The notes beneath the pieces are model-generated. The model saw nothing but the letters and a program-made list of their open reading frames with translations, had not been told where the DNA came from and ran no database searches. Of a stretch of 5,308 bases of DNA, positions 1 through 4,748 are shown piece by piece. Made by a program: the position numbers and the translations under genes. How positions within the stretch are numbered: position 1 is the first letter of the stretch; each line of letters begins with the position of its first letter. This stretch comes from a bacterium (lineage in GTDB: Bacteria; Patescibacteria; Dojkabacteria; JAKAPS01; JAJZLI01): contig JAJZDR010000077.1 of the NCBI GenBank assembly GCA_021805885.1, positions 1-5,308 of the forward strand, given 5' to 3'.

Positions 1-90
1 AACTTTTATAAAAATTATAAAATAATATATCAAAAGTTAATTTTATTCATCATACCACTAAAATTCTCTAAGATATTAAACAAGAGATAG
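1..90 (+). CDS. possible 3' end of a gene truncated by the window edge
   Basis: Frame 1 is open from the first base to a TAG at 88-90 and encodes 29 residues, starting NFYKNYKIIYQKLILF and ending KILNKR. The other two forward frames close within 25 bases. The tail is basic and hydrophobic, like the C-terminus of many bacterial enzymes, but nothing in it identifies a family. In sequence this AT-rich a 29-codon open stretch can arise by chance, so this is only a possible gene end. A short imperfect A/T hairpin at 133-151 followed by T-rich sequence could end its transcript, but it is weak. Confidence 0.3.
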   Translation, partial: NFYKNYKIIYQKLILFIIPLKFSKILNKR

Positions 91-213
91 TTTTTAAACT
101 TGATTATTGAACATCTATATCCTTTATCTTGTAATAAAAGTATCTTTTTATAATATTCATAAATTTATTTTTTTACACCAATGTATCTTCTTACTTTTTA
201 TATAAGCTAGTAT

Positions 214-219
214 TATAAT
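214..219 (+). promoter_or_regulatory. perfect -10 hexamer upstream of the small leader ORF
   Basis: TATAAT lies at 214-219, with exactly 7 nt between it and the ATG at 227. Transcription would then begin at or next to that codon. The sequence 17 bp upstream (TTACTT, 191-196) is a poor -35. The call rests on the exact -10 and on the same spacing being seen at other genes here. Confidence 0.35.
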
Positions 220-226
220 AATGAAT

Positions 227-331
227 ATGATAAATGTTAATTTCAAAACATTGGAATTGATGTATAGTTTAATAAATAGTGTGTTTATTTTATTTTTACA
301 GTTTTTTTATCAATCTTTTTTAATCTTTTAA
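227..331 (+). CDS. possible small hydrophobic leader ORF before the permease
   Basis: ATG at 227 opens a 34-codon frame ending in TAA at 329-331. An alternative ATG at 221 in the same frame gives 36 codons. The peptide starts MINVNFKTLE. Its second half is almost entirely hydrophobic (Phe, Leu, Ile with a few Gln, Ser and Tyr), like a single membrane span. The stop lies only 4 nt before the permease ATG at 336, a spacing that would allow translational coupling, and the permease has no ribosome binding site of its own. A perfect TATAAT sits 7 nt before ATG 227. Against it: the region is T-rich, so hydrophobic codons are expected by chance, and I recognise no homologue. It could be a real small membrane protein, a regulatory leader peptide, or noise. 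Confidence 0.3.
   Translation: MINVNFKTLELMYSLINSVFILFLQFFYQSFLIF
295..324 (+). promoter_or_regulatory. candidate promoter for the permease gene
   Basis: TTTACA at 295-300 (5 of 6 to TTGACA) and TTTAAT at 319-324 (5 of 6 to TATAAT) are separated by 18 bp. The start codon at 336 is 11 nt past the -10, so the 5' leader would be about five nucleotides. No Shine-Dalgarno sequence precedes the ATG. This promoter lies inside the possible leader ORF at 227-331, so the two are alternative or additive routes to permease expression. Confidence 0.4.
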
Positions 332-335
332 AAAA

Positions 336-1514
336 ATGGATATTTTACTATATATATTTAATCATTTCACTCAAGGAATTGGGTTTTCAGTGGGTCTTTT
401 TTATGACGCTCTTTTTGGTCTTTTTATTGGATTTTTCCTATCTGCAATATTACAAAATGTTATTCCAAAAAGCATTATAAGAAAACATATGAAGAATAAT
501 TTTTTGGGTGTGCTGTTTTCTATAATTTTAGGAATAGTATCTTCATCTTGTAGTTATGGCGCCGCTGAACTTTCTTCAGGTTTATATAAGGAAGGAGCTG
601 ATGTAAGAAATACTTTCGCTTTTCTAATATCATCTACTAATATGAATATTGCAATCCTTATACTTTTTGCTTACCTTATAAGTTTTAAATTTGCTTTTGC
701 AGAATTTTTTGGAGGGATTATCATTATAATTTTTGTTGTTTTAGGATTTTCTATATTCAATAAGTTAAATAAATCCTATGATGATAGGAAAAATTTAAGC
801 ATTGTGGATAACTGTATGATTTGCGGAATGAATGGGGATAATAAAATTTCGTATACATATAATGATATAAAATATCTTTTTTGTTCTGAAAACCATAAAA
901 ATATGTTTATTGAGAATCCTTTAAAATATATTGGAGAAAATAAATCCAATATTAAAACATTGCAAGGATGGAAGGATATATCTAAAACATTCATATCAGA
1001 TGTAACTATGCTTAAATGGGAGCTTATTTCGGGTTTTCTGATTGCAGGACTTGCGGAAAGTTTTATTCCTTCATCATTTTTTGTAAATGTTTTAACTTTT
1101 TTAAATAGTATTCCAATTATAGGATATGTATTACTTCTATTTTCTGGTCTTTTGATCGCATTTATAACATTTGTTTGTTCTATGGGCAATGTTCCTGTGG
1201 CAAGATATTTAAATATATCTAAGATTCCAATTGCTGCAAATATAACATACATATATGGAGATTTGTTAATACTTCCAATAATTAGTATTTTGAGAAAATC
1301 TTATCCAAAAAAAATAATATATTTATTTATATTGTTTTTTGTGATTGGCGCAATGTTTGCAGGATTTATAATGCAAACGATATTTCCATATCTTCCATCT
1401 TTTAGGGTATCTTTCTCATTTAATCTTGTTTTTGATATTTTGAATATACTGGCAATTATTGTTATTGTATTTTTAGTATTTATAAATAAATTTATGGAAA
1501 TTAATAATCATTAA
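336..1514 (+). CDS. ArsP/DUF318-type permease with an internal YHS metal-binding domain
   Basis: This is a 392-aa polytopic membrane protein. Hydrophobic spans fall near residues 15-40, 54-70, 93-117, 120-142, 229-250, 256-280, 295-320, 327-350 and 364-384. Two signature repeats of the DUF318 permease family (Pfam ArsP_1) are visible: SSSCSYGAAELSSGLYKEGA at 69-88 and FVCSMGNVPVARYL at 279-292, each with a Cys (C72, C281). Family members export organoarsenicals or move other ions. The substrate here is unknown. Between the two membrane halves lies a soluble segment, residues 158-199, that reads as a YHS (TRASH-like) domain: CMICGM (C160, C163), then FCSENH (C183, H187), then FIENPLKYI. It probably binds a soft metal and may sense or deliver the substrate. 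ATG 336 is the first start after an in-frame TAA at 321-323. There is no Shine-Dalgarno. The gene converges on the fic gene and may be coupled to the small ORF just upstream. Confidence 0.88.
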   Translation: MDILLYIFNHFTQGIGFSVGLFYDALFGLFIGFFLSAILQNVIPKSIIRKHMKNNFLGVLFSIILGIVSSSCSYGAAELSSGLYKEGADVRNTFAFLISSTNMNIAILILFAYLISFKFAFAEFFGGIIIIIFVVLGFSIFNKLNKSYDDRKNLSIVDNCMICGMNGDNKISYTYNDIKYLFCSENHKNMFIENPLKYIGENKSNIKTLQGWKDISKTFISDVTMLKWELISGFLIAGLAESFIPSSFFVNVLTFLNSIPIIGYVLLLFSGLLIAFITFVCSMGNVPVARYLNISKIPIAANITYIYGDLLILPIISILRKSYPKKIIYLFILFFVIGAMFAGFIMQTIFPYLPSFRVSFSFNLVFDILNILAIIVIVFLVFINKFMEINNH

Positions 1515-1524
1515 ATATACCTAT

Positions 1525-1553
1525 ATTAATTCAACAAAGGAAGTTGATTTAAT
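1525..1553 (+). terminator. stem-loop just after the permease stop
   Basis: An 11-bp stem with one mismatch (left arm 1525-1535, right arm 1543-1553) encloses the 7-nt loop AAAGGAA. Its loop-side pairs are CAAC with GTTG. It starts 11 nt after the permease TAA. What follows is A/T-rich but has no clear U-run, so it may protect the 3' end rather than terminate transcription. Confidence 0.35.
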
Positions 1554-1569
1554 TATAATTTAAAATACT

Positions 1570-1608
1570 GTTTCTAATTTTTAATATTGGTAATGAAGGA
1601 TTAGAAAC
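1570..1608. terminator. candidate bidirectional terminator between permease and fic
   Basis: GTTTCTAAT at 1570-1578 and ATTAGAAAC at 1600-1608 are a perfect 9-bp inverted repeat. Read as + strand RNA, the stem extends four more pairs inward (two G-U, two A-U). On the + strand it is followed by the T-rich run at 1609-1624, which ends in six T's, as expected for Rho-independent termination of the permease transcript. On the minus strand it starts 6 nt after the fic stop and is followed by a shorter TATTTT stretch. The stem is AT-rich and therefore weak. Confidence 0.5.
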
Positions 1609-1614
1609 TCTTTG

Positions 1615-2610
1615 TTAGTTTTTTAGTTCAGCATGAAGAATTTTAGATAATGCATGGATACTATTGAACTCATAGAAAGCAAGATATGCTATAGCCAGTT
1701 TCCTAGAATCTATTTTTCTAAGACTAAAACCTCTATTGATACTATTTATTAATATAGCATTAGCAAGCATTCGACCTGTCCTTTTGTTACCGTCTTCAAA
1801 GGCTTGTAAATATGGCACTAAAGCAAGTGCCAACAAAGCTTTAACTAAAGGATTTGATGCTTTATTAATTATCTCTAGAATTTTGTCTGCATTTTCTTTT
1901 AATTGATGTGGATTTGAAAGAGGCTCATAATTGCTTGTCATAATCCTGACTAACCGCTTTCTAATACCTTTAGCTATTCCCAAGTTATTAACAATTATTC
2001 TATGCAGCTCTTCGATTGTTATAAACTTGATATTGTTACCAAACAATTTTTTATTCGCAATTATGAAAGTGATAGCATCTTTATGATTTAGTATCATCTG
2101 GGTCTCAAATTCTGTTTTGTTTTGGGCTTTAATACCCTCTAAAAGCAATAATTGAGTATCTAGTAGAGTATAAGTATTACCTTCTAGCGCAGACGACTTC
2201 CACGAAAGCTCTATTGTCAGATATTCAAGTTCTTTGGCAGTCATTTGCCTTGGATGTTCTGTGATACTAGCTTTTTTAGGGTAGTCTTTAAATATGAGAT
2301 CAATTTCACCAGTTGACAATTTAAGTAGCCAATTAATTAGATCATGATTAAATATACTTCTAGGTCTATTTTCATCCTCCACTAACTTGTCGGTAATTAT
2401 TAAATCAAGTATCTTCTTATAGTTAACTTCATAACTAGGATGGTTATTAGTGCCTATCCTTTTTAATATTTCTAGTTCATTCAGCCTCGCTAAGGCACGT
2501 TGAATAGATCGAATATTTACATTTTGCATTTGCTTTTTTATTTTCTTGGAAGTGTTATTGCCGTTTAGTATGTGTATTAACACGTAACTGGTCTTCTTAT
2601 TTAAGTTCAT
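1615..2610 (-). CDS. Fic-domain protein with N-terminal winged helix; catalytic His replaced by Gln
   Basis: This 331-aa protein has an N-terminal winged-helix-like region (about 8-65, including RSIQRALARLNELEILKRIG) and a Fic domain (about 125-300). The inhibitory alpha-helix motif (S/T)xxxE(G/N) appears as SSALEG at 139-144, placing it among Fic proteins with the inhibitory helix N-terminal to the core. The flap is around 215-236. The core motif reads YLQAFEDGNKRTGR at 267-280. Phe, Asp, Gly, Asn and both Arg are kept, but the position of the catalytic His in HxFx(D/E)GN is Q269 (codon CAA). Fic enzymes usually transfer AMP or another phosphate-containing group to target hydroxyls and need that His as a general base, so activity here is uncertain or altered. 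The frame is otherwise intact, arguing against decay. The winged helix suggests self-regulation. ATG 2608-2610 follows a -10-like TAATAT by 6 nt, with no Shine-Dalgarno. A mobile-element remnant lies directly upstream. Confidence 0.88.
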   Translation of the reverse strand: MNLNKKTSYVLIHILNGNNTSKKIKKQMQNVNIRSIQRALARLNELEILKRIGTNNHPSYEVNYKKILDLIITDKLVEDENRPRSIFNHDLINWLLKLSTGEIDLIFKDYPKKASITEHPRQMTAKELEYLTIELSWKSSALEGNTYTLLDTQLLLLEGIKAQNKTEFETQMILNHKDAITFIIANKKLFGNNIKFITIEELHRIIVNNLGIAKGIRKRLVRIMTSNYEPLSNPHQLKENADKILEIINKASNPLVKALLALALVPYLQAFEDGNKRTGRMLANAILINSINRGFSLRKIDSRKLAIAYLAFYEFNSIHALSKILHAELKN

Positions 2611-2657
2611 ACGACAATATTAGCATTTATTTTAAAAATATTCTAGTTTTTGTCGTA
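2610..2657. promoter_or_regulatory. inverted repeat flanking the fic promoter; candidate operator
   Basis: TACGACAA at 2610-2617 and TTGTCGTA at 2650-2657 are perfect 8-bp inverted copies with centres 40 bp apart, close to four helical turns. One half-site covers the predicted start of transcription and the first base of the fic ATG. The other lies just upstream of the promoter. These are among the few GC-containing words in an A/T-rich stretch. A dimer or tetramer of a winged-helix protein, possibly the Fic protein itself, could bind both and loop the promoter. An RNA hairpin or mobile-element scar are alternatives. Confidence 0.4.
2617..2645 (-). promoter_or_regulatory. candidate leaderless promoter of the fic gene
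   Basis: On the minus strand, TAATAT (complement of 2617-2622, 4 of 6 to the consensus) lies 6 nt before the fic ATG, so transcription would start at or beside the A of ATG. The -35 at 17 bp spacing (TAGAAT, complement of 2640-2645) matches only 3 of 6. The call rests mainly on spacing, absence of a Shine-Dalgarno, and bracketing by the inverted repeat. Confidence 0.35.
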
Positions 2658-2867
2658 AGGAATAAATATAAAGCTTTTATATGCGGCTGGGGCTCCAGGA
2701 CAATCCTCTGAGAATAAATTGGGGTTAGTTTTAAGTTTGGAATGGATTCTAGTATTATTGTAGTAATATGTCTGCTCCCCAATTTCAATAATTAGATCTG
2801 TAAGAGTAGAAAATCTATTCTGATCAACTAGATCTATCTTATTTGTAATTTGATTCACTATTCTCAC
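2643..2867 (-). pseudogene. remnant of a DDE transposase/integrase, C-terminal part
   Basis: The 74-codon frame starts at a GTG (2865-2867). It contains YYYNNTRIHSKLKTNP at 34-49, typical of the C-terminal end of rve-type integrase cores (the YNxxRxHxxL motif of IS3-like and related transposases). The catalytic Asp, Asp and Glu and the DNA-binding domain are absent. In-frame stops sit directly upstream (TGA 2871-2873, TAA 2874-2876), so it is a fragment. The last part (CPGAPAAYKSFIFIPYDKN) is not something I recognise as typical of integrases and may be read-on sequence. The stop lies inside the fic promoter region. A perfect TATAAT five nt before the GTG means the fragment could still be transcribed and translated. 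I cannot name the IS family or find its terminal repeats. Confidence 0.6.
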
Positions 2868-2872
2868 TAATC

Positions 2873-2901
2873 ATTATAATCTAATTAATTTTATCTCTCT
2901 A
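2873..2901 (-). promoter_or_regulatory. candidate promoter in front of the integrase remnant
   Basis: On the minus strand, TATAAT (complement of 2873-2878) is exact and lies 5 nt before the GTG at 2867. TAGAGA (complement of 2896-2901) matches 4 of 6 to the -35 at 17 bp spacing. In DNA this A/T-rich the match could be chance. Confidence 0.3.
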
Positions 2902-2970
2902 TTTTGTTTTTTTGATTCTCTGCATAAAAACAAGTTCTTTTAAATTTATCTATATATTTTATTTGATAAA

Positions 2971-2979
2971 TGGTACAAT
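2971..2979 (+). promoter_or_regulatory. extended -10 of the YD-repeat gene
   Basis: TGG followed by TACAAT (2974-2979) forms an extended -10 (TGn plus a 5-of-6 hexamer). Extended -10 promoters tolerate a poor -35, and here TATATA at 2951-2956 matches only 3 of 6. The ATG at 2990 is 10 nt downstream, giving a leader of about three or four nucleotides and no room for a Shine-Dalgarno. Confidence 0.5.
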
Positions 2980-2989
2980 ATTATAAGTT

Positions 2990-3553
2990 ATGGAAGAAGA
3001 ATCTAGGATTATAAACCACAAACAAATTGAGGATACTTTATTAAATCCTAAAGTAGCTCCACTTGTTAATGAAGTTTATATAGAGCCTACCGTTAATAGA
3101 GTTTATAATGATATGGGAAACGTAATAGAGGTAACAGATACAGATCTTGGTTCCAAACGGCAAAGAACAGTTGAAACAACATATGAGTATGATGATAAAG
3201 GAAACATAACAGAGAAAATATATGCAACTTTTGATTCTGAAGGTCGAAGAACAGGATCTCGCTGGGAAACATTAAATTATGATGATAGAGGAAACTTAAT
3301 AAAGAAAACATATAGATATATATATTTTGATTCTGAAGGTCGAAGAACAGGATCTTACAAGACAACATATGAATATGATGAAAAAGGAAATTTAGTGAAA
3401 CAAACATCTACATCTATTGTTTCCAAACAGCAAAGAACAGGATCTTACAATACAATATATGAGTATAATGAAAAAGGAAACATAATAAAGGAAATAACTA
3501 CATCTCTTGATTCTGGGGGTCGAATAATAGATAAGAGTACAAGGGTATATTAA
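2990..3553 (+). CDS. YD/RHS-like tandem repeat protein
   Basis: This is a 187-aa hydrophilic protein without signal peptide or membrane span, so probably cytoplasmic unless exported by an unusual route. After a unique N-terminus (1-36) come five copies of a motif resembling the YD/RHS repeat, whose core is YEYDxKGN: VYNDMGN (38-44), YEYDDKGN (65-72), LNYDDRGN (95-102), YEYDEKGN (127-134) and YEYNEKGN (157-164). The conserved Gly positions (43, 71, 101, 133, 163) are 28-32 residues apart. Each copy is followed by a Thr-rich strand and one of two connector types: SKRQRT or SKQQRT in copies 1 and 4, FDSEGRRTGS in copies 2 and 3, with a diverged LDSGGRI in copy 5. Classical RHS proteins are large polymorphic toxins or surface proteins. 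This one is tiny and has no toxin domain, so its role is unknown; a small beta-repeat scaffold or binding protein is plausible. It begins at ATG 2990, close behind an extended -10. Confidence 0.75.
   Translation: MEEESRIINHKQIEDTLLNPKVAPLVNEVYIEPTVNRVYNDMGNVIEVTDTDLGSKRQRTVETTYEYDDKGNITEKIYATFDSEGRRTGSRWETLNYDDRGNLIKKTYRYIYFDSEGRRTGSYKTTYEYDEKGNLVKQTSTSIVSKQQRTGSYNTIYEYNEKGNIIKEITTSLDSGGRIIDKSTRVY
3098..3550 (+). repeat. coding tandem repeats, about 84-96 bp per unit, five copies
   Basis: Unit boundaries follow the YEYD motif, with cores at 3098, 3182, 3272, 3368 and 3458. At the DNA level, copies 2 and 3 share a perfect 31-bp identity (3229-3259 and 3325-3355, 96 bp apart). Copies 1 and 4 share 19 of 20 bases (3151-3170 and 3421-3440, 270 bp apart). 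Copies 3 and 4 share long near-identical stretches around 3346-3380 and 3436-3470. Lengths change by whole codons, so the frame is kept. Such identity implies recent duplication or gene conversion. Confidence 0.8.
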
Positions 3554-3616
3554 ATATATAAACTTCTTAAATTACGTAACAAACAAAAAAGACAAGTTTT
3601 ACCTGGAAATATGCTT

Positions 3617-3640
3617 CTAGTAATTAAGTTTAGTTATTAG
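3617..3640 (+). terminator. stem-loop downstream of the YD-repeat gene
   Basis: CTAGTAATTAA at 3617-3627 pairs with TTAGTTATTAG at 3630-3640 over 11 positions, including two G-U pairs. With a minimal loop it is about 10 bp plus four nucleotides. The G-U pairs form only in + strand RNA, so the hairpin belongs to the YD-repeat transcript, 63 nt after its stop. The following TAACTTTGTTAT is only moderately U-rich, so termination strength is doubtful. Confidence 0.35.
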
Positions 3641-3722
3641 TAACTTTGTTATATGAAATATTCACACTAAAGTCCATTTTAACTAGACTCTCAGATTATG
3701 GTTTGGAAGGCTAGTGTATTAC

Positions 3723-3881
3723 TTATTTTTTAGATGCAATAACATAAAGTATCAAACCCAAGGTTATAAAAAGAAGTAGTCCTAATATAATTATAGTATT
3801 AACTTGCCATTTTTTAATGCCACCAGTGTTGTCTTTATTAGTATTCTCAACATTGGTTGTTTTCGATTTGTTATTATTCAT
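3723..3881 (-). CDS. small single-span membrane protein, 52 aa
   Basis: ATG at 3879-3881 opens a 52-codon frame ending in TAA (3723-3725). Residues 1-28 are polar and Asn/Lys/Thr-rich (MNNNKSKTTN at the start, then GIKKW before the membrane). Residues 29-49 form one clear hydrophobic segment rich in Ile and Leu with two Gly, followed by SKK. This polar head, single span and basic tail layout is typical of small membrane proteins and unlikely by chance over 52 codons, particularly as the polar half uses balanced codons. A promoter (TTGTTA, 17 bp, TAAAAT) ends 7 nt before the ATG and overlaps the last codons of the exonuclease gene, whose stop is 17 nt upstream. It could be cotranscribed with that gene or made from its own leaderless mRNA. 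I recognise no family; a partner subunit or stress small protein is possible. Confidence 0.6.
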   Translation of the reverse strand: MNNNKSKTTNVENTNKDNTGGIKKWQVNTIIILGLLLFITLGLILYVIASKK

Positions 3882-3888
3882 TAGTGAT

Positions 3889-3917
3889 ATTTTAAACTTT
3901 AAAATTTAAGATAACAA
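3889..3917 (-). promoter_or_regulatory. candidate leaderless promoter of the small membrane protein
   Basis: On the minus strand, TTGTTA (complement of 3912-3917, 4 of 6) and TAAAAT (complement of 3889-3894, 5 of 6) are 17 bp apart, and the -10 ends 7 nt before the ATG. The -35 lies inside the 3' end of the exonuclease gene. No Shine-Dalgarno is present. Confidence 0.45.
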
Positions 3918-4672
3918 CCAATTGGACAATGATCAGATCCATATACTTTATTATATATAGTACTTTCTAATAAATTATTCTCTAAATTTCTACTAATCAT
4001 TATATAATCTATTCTCCATCCTACATTTCTATCTCGTGCATGCGAAATTGGATCCCACCAAGTATAATTATCAGGCTCTTTATGAAAGTACCTAAAAGAA
4101 TCTATAAATCCTAGATCTATAAAATCATCCATCACTTTCCTCTCTTGGGGTAAAAATCCAGAAATGTTACTATTTGCATCTGGTCTTTTTAAATCTATAG
4201 CAAAATGTGCAATATTGAAATCTCCCATAACTATTATTTTTTCTCCTTTGTATAATAGATTTTTTAAATATAACATTAATTCCTTAAAAAATTTCATTTT
4301 ATAATCTAGTCTTATAGAATCTTTTTTTCCGTTGGGGAAATATATATTAAAAAGTCTGAAATCATCATATGCGCTCTCAATAACTCTTCCTTCAATATCA
4401 AATTCATCTATATTAATACCTATTTTAAAATCTTTTGTTTTTTTGTTAGAGAATGTTGCAACTCCACTATACCCTTTCCTTTCTGCCGAGTTATATATTG
4501 CATGATAGTTATTAAAGCATTGTGGTAACTTTTTAAGCTGATTTTCTTGTACTTTTATTTCTTGCAAACCTAAAATATTGGGGTTTTCTTTTTCTATAAA
4601 TTCATCTATACCCTTTGTTAGGATGGATCTAAAACCATTTACATTCCAAGAAATTATTTTGTATTTACTCAT
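3899..4672 (-). CDS. xthA: exonuclease III / AP endonuclease (XthA/ExoA family)
   Basis: This 257-aa endonuclease/exonuclease/phosphatase-fold enzyme cleaves DNA at abasic sites and trims 3' ends in base excision repair in the cytoplasm, using Mg2+. All family motifs are present in order: WNVNGFRS (9-16, with N10), LQEIK (36-40, E38), GYSGVA (67-72), IYFPNG (110-115, Y111), GDFNIAH (150-156, D151 and N153), LPQERK (174-179), YTWWD (203-207), RNVGWRIDYIMIS (215-227, D222), and GSDHCPIG (245-252, D247 and H248). Length matches the family norm of 250-270 residues, so it should be active. An in-frame ATG at 4708 would add 12 residues. I prefer ATG 4670-4672 because the enzymes of this family start directly with the beta-strand before WN-NG, and because a perfect TATAAT ends 7 nt before it, inside the longer version. 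It is divergent from the PH-like gene and is followed by the small membrane protein. Confidence 0.95.
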   Translation of the reverse strand: MSKYKIISWNVNGFRSILTKGIDEFIEKENPNILGLQEIKVQENQLKKLPQCFNNYHAIYNSAERKGYSGVATFSNKKTKDFKIGINIDEFDIEGRVIESAYDDFRLFNIYFPNGKKDSIRLDYKMKFFKELMLYLKNLLYKGEKIIVMGDFNIAHFAIDLKRPDANSNISGFLPQERKVMDDFIDLGFIDSFRYFHKEPDNYTWWDPISHARDRNVGWRIDYIMISRNLENNLLESTIYNKVYGSDHCPIGCYLKF

Positions 4673-4679
4673 AAGTACT

Positions 4680-4708
4680 ATTATATTAGAAAAAAGATTT
4701 TTTATCAC
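4680..4708 (-). promoter_or_regulatory. candidate leaderless promoter of the exonuclease III gene
   Basis: On the minus strand, GTGATA (complement of 4703-4708, 4 of 6) and an exact TATAAT (complement of 4680-4685) are spaced 17 bp. The -10 ends 7 nt before the preferred ATG at 4672, which would put the transcript start on or next to that codon. This supports the shorter start, since the ATG at 4708 would lie in the -35. Confidence 0.5.
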
Positions 4709-4713
4709 TAAAC

Positions 4714-4742
4714 TAGACTTTTTTTTAAAAAACCATTATGAT
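4714..4742 (+). promoter_or_regulatory. candidate leaderless promoter of the PH-like gene
   Basis: TAGACT (4714-4719, 4 of 6) and TATGAT (4737-4742, 5 of 6) are 17 bp apart. Six nt separate the -10 from the ATG at 4749. The -35 elements of this promoter and of the exonuclease promoter lie within a few bases of each other, so the two could compete for RNA polymerase. Confidence 0.45.
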
Positions 4743-4748
4743 GAGTTT

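Noticed and set aside
157..246. 29-codon hydrophobic frame on the minus strand with a TTG start
   Set aside because: No ATG or GTG, no promoter at the right distance, and Ile/Phe runs are expected from A/T-rich sequence.
776..1252. 158-codon open frame on the minus strand inside the permease gene
   Set aside because: It is antisense to a clearly recognisable permease with YHS domain; its protein shows no family motif and no promoter or plausible start context.
3093..3407. 104-codon open frame on the minus strand inside the YD-repeat gene
   Set aside because: Its repetitive Phe/Leu/His-rich product simply mirrors the tandem repeats of the sense gene.
3098..3550. Possible CRISPR-like array
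   Set aside because: The repeats are in-frame coding modules of varying length (84-96 bp) with no unique spacers of constant size.
3664..3717. ACACTA...TAGTGT inverted repeat, with an inner AGTC...GACT, between the YD-repeat gene and the small membrane gene
   Set aside because: Arms are only 6 and 4 bp with a long spacer and no U-run; too weak to call a terminator or RNA structure.
3554..3722. tRNA or other structured RNA gene in the gap
   Set aside because: No T-loop consensus, acceptor stem or cloverleaf could be assembled; only the hairpin at 3617-3640 is convincing.
4673..4708. Twelve-residue N-terminal extension of exonuclease III
   Set aside because: The family starts near the MSKYKIISWN strand, and the extension contains the -10 and -35 of the promoter for the shorter form.
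4578..4748. Upstream extension of the PH-like gene (57 extra residues)
   Set aside because: This part is antisense to the conserved N-terminus of exonuclease III, and the extra residues look like a shadow; a good promoter lies just before ATG 4749.
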